Part shown: in pieces, positions 6,590 to 14,449 of the stretch
Position numbering within the stretch: the first letter of the stretch is position 1
How the letters are laid out: each line of letters starts with the position of its first letter
Source: Wocania_A sp964021735
Lineage (GTDB): Bacteria > Bacteroidota > Bacteroidia > Flavobacteriales > Flavobacteriaceae
Direction of reading: 5' to 3'
Length of the DNA: 15,297 nt
Assembly (NCBI RefSeq): GCF_964021735.1
Contig: NZ_CAXIBN010000075.1
Span: 1 to 15,297, forward strand
Position numbers and translations under genes: made by a program
Notes under the pieces: model-generated
What the model was told of the DNA's origin: nothing
Databases searched by the model: none
The model's input: the letters and a program-made list of their open reading frames with translations, nothing else

Positions 6590-7948
6590 ATGAAAAATCT
6601 TAGCAGATTATTGTTCGCTATGTTGCTTGTACTTGGTTATAGCAACGTAAATGCGCAAGACGAAAACAACCCATGGCAAATTACCATAGGAGCAAACGCA
6701 GTTGACTTTTACCCTACAGGTGAAAACGCACCACTTGGTGATACCTTTGATGAATACTTCAATGTATCTGATCACTGGAATATCTTACCATCTTTATCAA
6801 CTATCTCGGTATCTAAATATTTAGGTGATGGTTTCTCTTTTGGAGTTGCTGGGTCTTTAAATAAAATTGATAAATGGGGAGATGCTTCAGTTGATGATTT
6901 ATCTTACTATGGAGTAGATGGAACTATTAAATATAGTCTTGGTAACTTACTTAACTCAAATACTTTCGAGCCTTACTTAGGTGCTGGTGGTGGTTACACT
7001 TGGGTTGACGAAGTTGGCGCTGGTACTGTAAATGGTACTTTAGGTGTAAATGTTTGGTTTAATGAAAACATTGGCTTAACACTTCAATCTGCATATAAAC
7101 ATGCTTTTGAAGATTATTTAAATACACATTTCCAACACACTGCTGGAATTTCTATCAAATTTGGTGGAACTGATACAGATGGTGATGGTATCTACGACAA
7201 AGATGATGCTTGTCCAGATGTTGCTGGTTTAGAAGCTTTCAATGGTTGTCCTGATACAGACGGAGATGGTATAGAAGATTCTAAAGATTCTTGTCCTAAC
7301 GAAGCTGGTTTAGCTGAATTTAACGGATGTCCAGATGCTGATGGTGACGGTGTTGCTGATAAAGATGATAACTGTCCTACAGTTGCTGGTTTAAAAGCTT
7401 TAGCTGGTTGTCCAGATGCTGATGGTGACGGTGTTGCTGATGGTGATGACAACTGTGTTAACACTGCAGGTCCTGCGGCTAACAAAGGTTGCCCATGGCC
7501 AGATACTGATGGTGACGGTGTTTTAGATAAAGATGATAACTGTGTAGACGTTAAAGGAACTGTTGCTAACAATGGTTGTCCAGAAGTATCTGCAGAAGTA
7601 CAAAAACAACTTAATGAGTATGCTAAAACTATCTTATTTGATACAGGTAAATCTACTATCAAAAAGCAATCTGCAGAAGTTTTATCTGACATTGTTAAGA
7701 TTTTAAAAGAATACCCTACTTCTAAATTTACTGTAGAAGGACATACTGATAGTGTTGGTAGCGAAAAATTAAACCAAAGATTATCTGATTCTAGAGCTAA
7801 TTCAGTTAAAGAATACTTAATTGAAAATGGTATTGACGCATTCAGACTTTCTGCTCTTGGTTACGGAGAATCTAAACCTATTGATTCTAACAAAACTAGA
7901 AAAGGTAGAGCTAACAACAGACGTGTTGAAATTAACTTAGCGAAATAA
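6590..7948 (+). CDS. OmpA-family outer-membrane protein with TSP type-3 repeats
   Basis: This 452-residue envelope protein probably anchors the outer membrane to peptidoglycan. The ATG at 6590 is chosen over an in-frame TTG at 6584. Residues 1-22 are a signal peptide (cleavage near VNA/QD). Residues about 25-192 look like an OmpA-type beta-barrel with alternating aromatic strands. Residues 195-331 hold five calcium-binding thrombospondin type-3 units (D-x-DGDG...D-x-x-D-x-C...GCP), each about 27 residues with paired cysteines. Residues about 346-450 form the OmpA C-terminal domain, with Asp387 (HTDS) and Arg402 (DSRAN) at the positions that bind diaminopimelate in E. coli OmpA. It has its own promoter and a strong terminator, and its codon choice looks more optimised than that of its neighbours, fitting an abundant protein. 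It is an OprF-like protein; no exact gene name is claimed. Confidence 0.92.
   Translation: MKNLSRLLFAMLLVLGYSNVNAQDENNPWQITIGANAVDFYPTGENAPLGDTFDEYFNVSDHWNILPSLSTISVSKYLGDGFSFGVAGSLNKIDKWGDASVDDLSYYGVDGTIKYSLGNLLNSNTFEPYLGAGGGYTWVDEVGAGTVNGTLGVNVWFNENIGLTLQSAYKHAFEDYLNTHFQHTAGISIKFGGTDTDGDGIYDKDDACPDVAGLEAFNGCPDTDGDGIEDSKDSCPNEAGLAEFNGCPDADGDGVADKDDNCPTVAGLKALAGCPDADGDGVADGDDNCVNTAGPAANKGCPWPDTDGDGVLDKDDNCVDVKGTVANNGCPEVSAEVQKQLNEYAKTILFDTGKSTIKKQSAEVLSDIVKILKEYPTSKFTVEGHTDSVGSEKLNQRLSDSRANSVKEYLIENGIDAFRLSALGYGESKPIDSNKTRKGRANNRRVEINLAK
7172..7582 (+). repeat. Coding tandem repeat: five TSP type-3 units
   Basis: Five units of about 81 bases encode DxDGDGxxDxxDxC...GCP. Units three and four share 33 identical bases (7328-7360 and 7409-7441), exactly 81 bases apart, while the other units differ at many third positions. 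This points to a recent duplication or gene conversion between these two units. Confidence 0.85.
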
Positions 7949-7982
7949 GAAACTAAATATTAGTTTTAAAAATAAGTTTTAT

Positions 7983-8013
7983 AAAAACGCTTCGGTTATC
8001 CGAAGCGTTTTTT
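7983..8013 (+). terminator. Strong intrinsic terminator after the OmpA-family gene
   Basis: AAAAACGCTTCGG (7983-7995) and CCGAAGCGTTTTT (8000-8012) form a perfect 13-bp stem around TTAT, followed by a T-rich tail. It lies 34 bases past the stop codon. It should separate the porin transcript from addB and may work in both directions. Confidence 0.93.
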
Positions 8014-8056
8014 ATTTTTATATACTCCTAACTGAACTTTATAACGACATATAAGT

Positions 8057-10816
8057 ATGACTACTTTTATTTTTGATGTTTTAAAAGATTTACAAAACTC
8101 TAATGTAAATCTTTCAAAACTAACTTTTGTTTTACCTAGCAAAAGAGCTGGTTTGTTTTTAAAGCATCAACTTTATAAAGTTACTAATAAAACTATTTTT
8201 TCTCCACACATTATAAGTATAGAAGAATTTGTAGAAGCCTTATCTCAACTTAAAACCATTTCGAATACTGAGCTTTTATTTGAGTTTTATAATAGCTATA
8301 CTACACTAACAAATAAAGAAAATGTAGATTCTTTTGAGTCGTTTTCAAAATGGGCTCAAATATTACTTCAAGATTTTAATGAGATTGATAGATACCTTAT
8401 TCCACAAGAAAACATATTTAACTATTTAAGTGATATTCAAAAACTAAACCATTGGTCGTTAGAAGAAAATAAATCTGATTTTGTTAAAAACTATCTATCA
8501 TTTTGGAACAAGCTTTATAATTATTACACACACTTTACCAAACATTTATTAAATAAAAATGTTGGTTATCAAGGATTAATATACAGAAAAGCTGTTAAAA
8601 ATTTAGAATCATATATTCAGAACAACACAGAAAAACAACACGTTTTTTTAGGCTTTAATGCCTTAAATACAGCTGAAGAAACCATCATTCAAAAACTACT
8701 GGAAAATAATTTAGCGAAAATTTATTGGGATATTGACAATGTGTTTTTAAACAATCCAAAACACGATGCGGCATTATTTACAAGACAGCATAAAAGCAAT
8801 TGGAGCTACTTTAAAAGCAATCCGTTTAATTGGATAACTAATAATTATTCAAAAGAAAAGAATATTTCTATTTATGGTATTCCAAAAAACATAGGGCAAT
8901 CAAAATATATAGGAATGCTTTTAAACACTTTAAGTATAGAAAACAAATCTTTACAAAATACAGCAGTTGTTTTAGGAGACGAAAATTTATTGATTCCTGT
9001 GTTAAATTCATTGCCTGCAACTATTGAGGCTTTAAACATTACTATGGGTTTTCCATTAAAATCTATTCCGCTTGCCTCTCTTTTCGAAAGTTTATTTAAG
9101 CTTCATAAAAACCCATCAAAATCATTCTATTATAAAGATGTTATAAACATTATATCGCATCAATTTATAAGACCGCTATTATATTTTAATGATACAGATT
9201 ATGCTTCTAAAATAATTGAAACTATTGAAGCAAATAACATTATTTATTTAACTCCAGATAGATTAAAACAAATTACTGATAAAGCAGAAACCATTGTAAA
9301 TATACTCTTCACAAATTGGGAAACATCTATTGATGAAGCTTTAAAAAACTGTGCACAATTAATTTTAATTATTAAAAACAATTTATCTGAGAACAAAGCT
9401 TCAAACCTATTATCCTTAGAATATTTATTTCGTTTTAATGAATTATTTAATGAGCTATCGCGATTAAATTCCGAATACAATCACATTAAAGATATTTCGA
9501 CTTTATTTAGCATTTACAAAGAATTATTAAGCACCGAAACACTCGATTTTCAAGGTGAACCTTTACAAGGTTTACAAATTATGGGCATGTTAGAATCACG
9601 TGTTTTAGATTTTGAAACCGTCATTATTTCATCTGTAAACGAAGGCGTGTTACCATCTGGGAAAAGCAACAATTCTTTTATTCCGTTTGATGTTAAATTA
9701 GAAAATAATCTGCCAACTTATAAAGAAAAAGATGCGGTTTACACCTATCACTTTTACCGACTTTTGCAGCGTGCCAAAAACATTCATATTTTATATAATA
9801 CCGAAGCCGATGTGTTGACTGGAGGCGAAAAAAGCAGGTTCATTACACAATTGCAACTAGAAAATATTCATAAAATAAAGCATCAAATTATTGCGCCAAT
9901 TGTTCCTGTAATAAAGCCCTCGTTAAATGAAATAAATAAAACACCTGAGTTACTAAATCAAATTATTGAAGTTGCAAAAAAAGGGTTTTCACCATCATCA
10001 CTTACCAACTATATTAGAAATCCTATTGATTTTTATTATCAGAAAATATTAAAAATTCGGGAACACGATGACGCTGAAGAAACCGTTGCTGCAAATACCT
10101 TAGGAACCGTTGTACACAATACACTTGAAGATTTTTATAAACCATTTGTTGGAACATTTTTAACGATTGAAAACATCAAAAGCTTAAAACCAAAAATATC
10201 TGAAAGGGTAAGCTATCATTTTAAGAATGAATATAAAGAAGGCGATATAACAAAAGGTAAAAACCTTATTGTTTTTGAAATAGCAAAACGCTATGTTTCT
10301 AACTTTTTAGATTTAGAAATACAAGATTTAAAAGCTGGAAACCAAATAAAAATTATAGCTATTGAAGCTAAAAATGATGTTCCATTCGATATTCCAGAAC
10401 TTAATTTCCCTGTAAATCTAACAGGAAAAGTAGATCGCGTTGATGAATACAATGGCGTAACTAGAATTATTGATTACAAAACAGGACACATTAGTCAAGG
10501 CAGTGTAGAAATTGTAAATTGGGAAAGTATTACAACAGATTATAATAAATACAGTAAGAGTTTCCAAGTGCTCACCTATGCACTGATGATGCATCAATCC
10601 AATCAAATAAACCTTCCTGTTGAAGCAGGGATTGTTTCTTTTAAAAATTTGAGTAGCGGCTTTTTAAAGTTTGCTAAAAAAGACAAAGCAGGATCTTATG
10701 CTAAAAAAGACACGTTGATTACTGAAGAAACGCTTGATAAATTTAGCGATGAATTAAAGCAACTCATTTTAGAAATTTGTAATTTAAATACACCTTTCAC
10801 CGAAAAAGAAATATAA
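8057..10816 (+). CDS. addB: AddB-like PD-(D/E)XK nuclease subunit
   Basis: This 919-residue protein is the likely partner of the AddA-type protein at 2113 in end resection. The N-terminal region is a helicase-like fold without ATPase motifs: it begins just before FVLPSKRAG (24-32), where Firmicutes AddB has GxxGxGK(S/T) ahead of the equivalent strand, and no P-loop occurs anywhere. The C-terminal nuclease is intact: FSPSSLTNYIRNP (644-656), His687 (VVHNTLED), Asp793 (GKVDRVD), Asp806-Tyr-Lys808 (DYKTG) and Gln837 (QVLTYAL). Only two cysteines are present (432 and 908), and Asn655 stands where Fe-S AddB proteins have Cys, so the four-cysteine cluster is absent. No consensus promoter is seen in the 43 bases after the preceding terminator. 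The next gene starts directly at its stop codon. Confidence 0.82.
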   Translation: MTTFIFDVLKDLQNSNVNLSKLTFVLPSKRAGLFLKHQLYKVTNKTIFSPHIISIEEFVEALSQLKTISNTELLFEFYNSYTTLTNKENVDSFESFSKWAQILLQDFNEIDRYLIPQENIFNYLSDIQKLNHWSLEENKSDFVKNYLSFWNKLYNYYTHFTKHLLNKNVGYQGLIYRKAVKNLESYIQNNTEKQHVFLGFNALNTAEETIIQKLLENNLAKIYWDIDNVFLNNPKHDAALFTRQHKSNWSYFKSNPFNWITNNYSKEKNISIYGIPKNIGQSKYIGMLLNTLSIENKSLQNTAVVLGDENLLIPVLNSLPATIEALNITMGFPLKSIPLASLFESLFKLHKNPSKSFYYKDVINIISHQFIRPLLYFNDTDYASKIIETIEANNIIYLTPDRLKQITDKAETIVNILFTNWETSIDEALKNCAQLILIIKNNLSENKASNLLSLEYLFRFNELFNELSRLNSEYNHIKDISTLFSIYKELLSTETLDFQGEPLQGLQIMGMLESRVLDFETVIISSVNEGVLPSGKSNNSFIPFDVKLENNLPTYKEKDAVYTYHFYRLLQRAKNIHILYNTEADVLTGGEKSRFITQLQLENIHKIKHQIIAPIVPVIKPSLNEINKTPELLNQIIEVAKKGFSPSSLTNYIRNPIDFYYQKILKIREHDDAEETVAANTLGTVVHNTLEDFYKPFVGTFLTIENIKSLKPKISERVSYHFKNEYKEGDITKGKNLIVFEIAKRYVSNFLDLEIQDLKAGNQIKIIAIEAKNDVPFDIPELNFPVNLTGKVDRVDEYNGVTRIIDYKTGHISQGSVEIVNWESITTDYNKYSKSFQVLTYALMMHQSNQINLPVEAGIVSFKNLSSGFLKFAKKDKAGSYAKKDTLITEETLDKFSDELKQLILEICNLNTPFTEKEI

Positions 10817-11659
10817 ATGACTATTGAAAAAAATATAATTATTAACGGTAAACATGAAAAACCAATTTTAACCGATTTGTTTTTTAAAGATGATGACATT
10901 AAAAAACCAATATTAATATTTTGCCATGGCTACAAAGGTTTTAAAGATTGGGGCGCATGGAATTTGATGGCAAAAGCATTTGCAGAAAGCGGTTTTTACT
11001 TTATAAAATTTAATTTTTCGCATAATGGCGGCACTGTAAAACAACCCATAGATTTTCCAGATTTAGAAGCTTTTGGAAATAACAATTACACCAAAGAACT
11101 AGACGATTTAGAATCTGTTATAGAATGGGTGTGTTCGAACTTTAAACTAGAAAGGAATGCTGATATAAATAATATAACTTTAGTAGGGCACAGTAGAGCT
11201 GGCGGAATTGTAACTATAAAAGCTGAAGAAAATAACAAAATAAAAAAGGTAATAAGTTTAGCTGGTGTGTGCGATTTTGGTAAAAGAACTGCAACTGCTG
11301 GAGATTTAGAGCAATGGGGAAAAAGCGGTGTTAAATATGTTTTAAATGGACGAACAAAACAACAGATGCCACATTACTTCCAATTTTATAAAAATTTTAT
11401 TGCCAATGAAAACAGACTCACCATTAAACGTGCCGTATCAAACTTAAAAATTCCACATTTAATTATTCATGGAAATAATGATACAAGTGTTTCTATTGAT
11501 GAAGCTAAAAGCCTTCATAATTGGAATTCAAAAAGTCAATTAGAAATTATTGAAGGCGCCAATCATGTTTTTGGAGCACAACATCCCTGGGAGAAAGAAA
11601 TACTCCCTAATCATTTAAAAGAAGCTATAACCAAAGTTATAGACTTCTTAGAGTATTAA
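10817..11659 (+). CDS. Alpha/beta-fold hydrolase, cytosolic
   Basis: This 280-residue hydrolase has no signal peptide. Visible features are FCHGYKGFKDWG (35-46, oxyanion loop), the nucleophile elbow VGHSRAGG with Ser126, the acid Asp222 in HGNNDTSV, and His250 in GANHVFG. The order and spacing resemble the dienelactone hydrolase/serine aminopeptidase-like group, so an esterase or acyl-aminopeptidase role is possible; the substrate is unknown. Its ATG comes directly after the addB stop (TAA then ATG), so it is almost surely translationally coupled to addB. It is unrelated in detail to the exported hydrolase at 193. It converges on tRNA-Ala with only seven bases between. Confidence 0.87.
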   Translation: MTIEKNIIINGKHEKPILTDLFFKDDDIKKPILIFCHGYKGFKDWGAWNLMAKAFAESGFYFIKFNFSHNGGTVKQPIDFPDLEAFGNNNYTKELDDLESVIEWVCSNFKLERNADINNITLVGHSRAGGIVTIKAEENNKIKKVISLAGVCDFGKRTATAGDLEQWGKSGVKYVLNGRTKQQMPHYFQFYKNFIANENRLTIKRAVSNLKIPHLIIHGNNDTSVSIDEAKSLHNWNSKSQLEIIEGANHVFGAQHPWEKEILPNHLKEAITKVIDFLEY

Positions 11660-11666
11660 AAAAAAG

Positions 11667-11740
11667 TGGAGAAGATCGGATTCGAACCGACGACCTCTTG
11701 ACTGCCAGTCAAGCGCTCTAGCCAACTGAGCTACATCCCC
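11667..11740 (-). tRNA. tRNA-Ala (anticodon GGC)
   Basis: The 74-base gene folds as a cloverleaf on the minus strand: acceptor GGGGATG / CTTCTCC, D-arm GCTC...GAGC, anticodon stem CTTGA/TCAAG with loop CTGGCAG, and T-arm GTCGG/CCGAT with loop TTCGAAT. The anticodon GGC reads GCC/GCU codons. The acceptor contains G3-U70, the alanine identity pair. U6 faces U67, a mismatch in the acceptor stem. The discriminator is A73, and CCA is not encoded. A T-run follows directly, which may end the transcript. Confidence 0.95.
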
Positions 11741-11746
11741 ATATAT

Positions 11747-12541
11747 TTATTTTAACCCGCTCAAAACTAAAACAGGTATGTTACTATTAAAGTCTTTCTT
11801 TAAAATTACATTTTTCTCCCATTTCTTTGTGAAAAACCCTCGTTTTCTTCGTACTACGCACAACATATTTGGTTTAGTAGTACGATAATGCTCTAACACA
11901 CCTTGATATGTCGTTGCATTTTCTGAATAAATCGTATTAGAAATTAAAGATTGTAAGTCGCTATTAAATTTAAAATCACCTTCATTGTAATAAGGTGTTT
12001 TAACTAATAATAAATTAACATCTGCTTTAAATTGGTCTTTAATATATTTAAGTGGCTCCAAAACATTCTCTTTTTTAATAACTGCAGATTTTACAGCCAT
12101 TAAAATATGTTTAATTGGCTTAAACACTTCGCCTTCTGGCACAATAAGTGCTGGAATTTGAGTTTGTTTAATAATTTTTCCTGAGGTTTTCCCTAAAAAC
12201 ACTTCGTCTTTTATAGAGTTGGTTCTTGGTTCAACCAGAATTAAATCAATATTAGCGGCCTTACATGCTAACTCCAATGTATCAATTAGCTTTCCTTTTA
12301 AAGTTTTCACTACTACATCAACATCCTTTGTATCAATTTTTGATACTAAATCATTTAAAAATTCTTTACTTTCTCGTTCTATAATATGATCTACTTTAAT
12401 CATAGTACCAGCTTTAGTATACACATTGTAAACTTGCACAACATAAAGTTTTGCATTAAAAGCTTTGGCAAAATCTACTGCATATTGCAAATGACTTAAA
12501 GCATTTTTTGATGAGCCAACGGGTACTAAAATATTCTTCAT
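11747..12541 (-). CDS. Universal stress protein with two Usp domains
   Basis: This 264-residue cytosolic protein holds two Usp folds in tandem. The start is placed at 12541 (MKNILVPVGSS) because Usp domains begin with this strand; an upstream in-frame ATG at 12586 would add 15 residues with no counterpart in the family and would lie in the promoter. The first domain (1-137) ends with FLGKTSGKIIKQTQIPALIV, a degenerate form of the G-x2-G-x9-G(S/T) ATP loop. The second (about 143-264) starts IKHILMAV and ends IPVLVLSG, with no clear nucleotide loop. The family responds to growth arrest and stress, but no specific role can be read. tRNA-Ala starts six bases after the stop on the same strand. Confidence 0.88.
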   Translation of the reverse strand: MKNILVPVGSSKNALSHLQYAVDFAKAFNAKLYVVQVYNVYTKAGTMIKVDHIIERESKEFLNDLVSKIDTKDVDVVVKTLKGKLIDTLELACKAANIDLILVEPRTNSIKDEVFLGKTSGKIIKQTQIPALIVPEGEVFKPIKHILMAVKSAVIKKENVLEPLKYIKDQFKADVNLLLVKTPYYNEGDFKFNSDLQSLISNTIYSENATTYQGVLEHYRTTKPNMLCVVRRKRGFFTKKWEKNVILKKDFNSNIPVLVLSGLK

Positions 12542-12561
12542 AATAAAAAAGTTTAAAAGAC

Positions 12562-12569
12562 TAAATTTG
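12562..12569 (+). promoter_or_regulatory. Candidate -7 box for the GNAT gene
   Basis: TAAATTTG matches TAnnTTTG and lies 32 bases before the GNAT ATG. No TTG is present at the expected -33 position, which would fall in the first codons of the stress-protein gene. Confidence 0.45.
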
Positions 12570-12583
12570 TAGCAATATTTATG

Positions 12584-12591
12584 CAAAAGTA
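12584..12591 (-). promoter_or_regulatory. Candidate -7 box for the universal stress protein gene
   Basis: The minus strand reads TACTTTTG, matching TAnnTTTG. The complement of CAA at 12615-12617 gives a TTG with a 23-base spacer, the long end of the accepted range, inside the start of the GNAT gene. It supports the start codon at 12541, giving a leader of about 35 bases. Confidence 0.5.
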
Positions 12592-12601
12592 AACATTAAA
12601 A

Positions 12602-13102
12602 ATGATTCGTAAAGCAACGCTTGAAGATATAGATGGAATTATAAAAATTACTAAAGCATGCGCTAGCTTTATGATAGACAACGGGATATATCAATGGAAC
12701 GAACATTATCCTAATAAAACAGCTTTTAAAAATGATGTTTTAAGAAACGAATTATATGTAATTGAAGAAGACAAAAAACTAGTTGGCTGTATAGTCATTT
12801 CATCATTTATGGACGAAGAATATATCCCCATTTCTTGGTTAACTGAAAACAAGCGTAATATTTATATCCATCGTTTAGCCATTCATCCTAAATATCAAGG
12901 AAAGGGCTATGCACAAAAATTAATGGGTTTTGCTGAAAACTTCGCCTTAGAAAACAAGTATACTTCCATAAGATTAGATACCTTTTCGCAAAACAAAAGA
13001 AACCAAAAGTTTTACGAACTACGGGGGTACAAACGCTTAGGAAATATTTATTTTCCTAAACAAAGCAATTATCCTTTTTATTGTTACGAATTAGTATGGT
13101 AA
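12602..13102 (+). CDS. GNAT-family N-acetyltransferase
   Basis: This 166-residue enzyme is expected to transfer an acetyl group from acetyl-CoA to an amine; the substrate is not evident. It opens with MIRKATLEDIDGI, the typical first strand and helix. Motif A is IHRLAIHPKYQGKGYAQKLM (89-108), with the acetyl-CoA pyrophosphate loop Q99-GKGYA. Motif B follows, with RLDTFSQNKRNQKFYELRGYKRLG (124-147). The length is normal. The last seven bases overlap the start of the MATE exporter gene, so the two are translationally coupled; a shared substrate such as a toxic amine is possible but unproven. Confidence 0.9.
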   Translation: MIRKATLEDIDGIIKITKACASFMIDNGIYQWNEHYPNKTAFKNDVLRNELYVIEEDKKLVGCIVISSFMDEEYIPISWLTENKRNIYIHRLAIHPKYQGKGYAQKLMGFAENFALENKYTSIRLDTFSQNKRNQKFYELRGYKRLGNIYFPKQSNYPFYCYELVW

Positions 13103-14433
13103 ACACAAGCATAAGCTTAAAACACATAAACAAATTAGCAATTCCAGCATTAATTTCTGGAGTATCTGAACCTATTTTATCATTAACCGATGCAGCAATA
13201 GTTGGGAATATAGAATTTAACGCCACTGAATCTTTAGCCGCTGTAGGTATTGTAACCACCTTTTTATCAATGTTAATATGGGTTTTGGGTCAAACCCGAA
13301 GTGCTATTTCATCAATCGTATCACAATATGTTGGCGCAAATAAACTCGATAAAATTAAAAATCTGCCAGCACAAGCTATCTTTATTATTACTTCATTAAG
13401 TGTTTTAATAATAATAGGAACTTACCCTTTTGCAAACCAAATTTTTAAGCTTTATAATGCCTCCGGTTTAATTTTAGATTATAGTGTCGATTATTACAGA
13501 ATTCGTGTTTTCGGATTTCCTTTTACACTTTTTACCATAGCTGTTTTTGGTGCTTTTCGCGGATTACAAAACACCTATTATCCTATGCTAATCGCCATTA
13601 TAGGAACCATTACAAATGTTATTTTAGACTTTGCTTTGGTTTACGGAATTGATGGTTACATCACGCCCATGAACATTAAAGGTGCTGCATATGCTAGTGT
13701 AATTGCACAATTATTAATGGCTATTTTTGCAGCCTATTATTTACTTAAAAAAACTGAAATACCTTTAAAGTTAAGCTTTCCTTTTAACAAAGAAATTAAT
13801 CGTTTTATATTAATGATTCTTAATCTTTTTGTACGCACCATTGCGTTAAATGTCACCCTTTATTATGCCAGTGCTTTTGCTACTAGTTACGGAGCAACAT
13901 ACATTGCAGCATATACTATTGCTATTAACTTGTGGTTTCTTGGGGCTTTTATTGTAGATGGTTATGCTAGCGCAGGCAATATTTTATCGGGAAAACTGTA
14001 CGGTGGAAAAGAATATAATTTACTTATTATATTAAGCAACAAATTAATAAAATATGGTATTATTATAGGCATCCTAATAGCCATAGTTGGAGGCTTATTG
14101 TATTACCCTTTAGGTAACATATTTACTAACGATCCTGAAGTTTTAAAACAATTCTATAGCATATTTTGGATAGTTTTAGCAATGCAGCCATTATGCACAA
14201 TCGCTTTTATTTTCGATGGTATTTTTAAAGGTTTGGGTAAAATGGAGGCGTTGCGTAACGTTCTTTTAATCTCTACATTTTTAGTTTTTATTCCTGTTTT
14301 ATTTTGGTTAGATCATCTCGATTATAAACTTTATGCCATTTTTATAGCCTTAACGTTTTGGATCATTGCACGAGGATTTCCTTTAATTTTAATTTTTAGA
14401 AAAATATTTATTCCTCTTTCAAAAAACAATTAA
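13096..14433 (+). CDS. MATE-family multidrug/toxin exporter (DinF-like)
   Basis: This 445-residue inner-membrane protein has about 12 hydrophobic segments in two related halves, the hallmark of MATE antiporters that export organic cations or metabolites against H+ or Na+. The first segment holds ISGVSEPILSLTDAAIVG with Pro26 and Asp32, matching the bend proline and cation-coupling Asp of DinF-type members. GAFRGLQNTYYPM (near 155-167) and FDGIFKGLGKMEALRN (near 375-390) are the paired loops after TM5 and TM11. The ATG at 13096 is preferred over an upstream in-frame TTG at 13081 because it overlaps the GNAT stop in ATGGTAA and leaves a normal N-terminus. The substrate is unknown. Two tiny membrane proteins follow. 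Confidence 0.92.
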   Translation: MVNTSISLKHINKLAIPALISGVSEPILSLTDAAIVGNIEFNATESLAAVGIVTTFLSMLIWVLGQTRSAISSIVSQYVGANKLDKIKNLPAQAIFIITSLSVLIIIGTYPFANQIFKLYNASGLILDYSVDYYRIRVFGFPFTLFTIAVFGAFRGLQNTYYPMLIAIIGTITNVILDFALVYGIDGYITPMNIKGAAYASVIAQLLMAIFAAYYLLKKTEIPLKLSFPFNKEINRFILMILNLFVRTIALNVTLYYASAFATSYGATYIAAYTIAINLWFLGAFIVDGYASAGNILSGKLYGGKEYNLLIILSNKLIKYGIIIGILIAIVGGLLYYPLGNIFTNDPEVLKQFYSIFWIVLAMQPLCTIAFIFDGIFKGLGKMEALRNVLLISTFLVFIPVLFWLDHLDYKLYAIFIALTFWIIARGFPLILIFRKIFIPLSKNN

Positions 14434-14449
14434 CTTTGGTCGATAATTG

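Noticed and set aside
7172..7582. The periodic 81-base repeats as a non-coding array
   Set aside because: They are in frame in the OmpA-family gene and encode well-known calcium-binding TSP type-3 units.
7192..7692. Long open frame on the minus strand opposite the OmpA-family gene, encoding a Ser/Pro-rich protein
   Set aside because: It is the antisense of the TSP3 repeats; the regular GAT/GGT codons produce a stop-free low-complexity frame. There is no promoter and no recognisable domain.
10418..10899. Minus-strand open frames inside and across the end of addB (10418-10606, 10696-10899)
   Set aside because: They lie wholly opposite strongly supported coding sequence of addB and the following hydrolase, with no domain or promoter.
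12542..12586. N-terminal extension of the universal stress protein from an ATG at 12586
   Set aside because: The added 15 residues precede the canonical Usp start MKNILVPV and would overlap the -7 promoter box, so the start at 12541 is preferred.
13056..13259. Minus-strand open frame across the GNAT/MATE junction
   Set aside because: Both plus-strand genes are clear in this region and their overlap explains the sequence.
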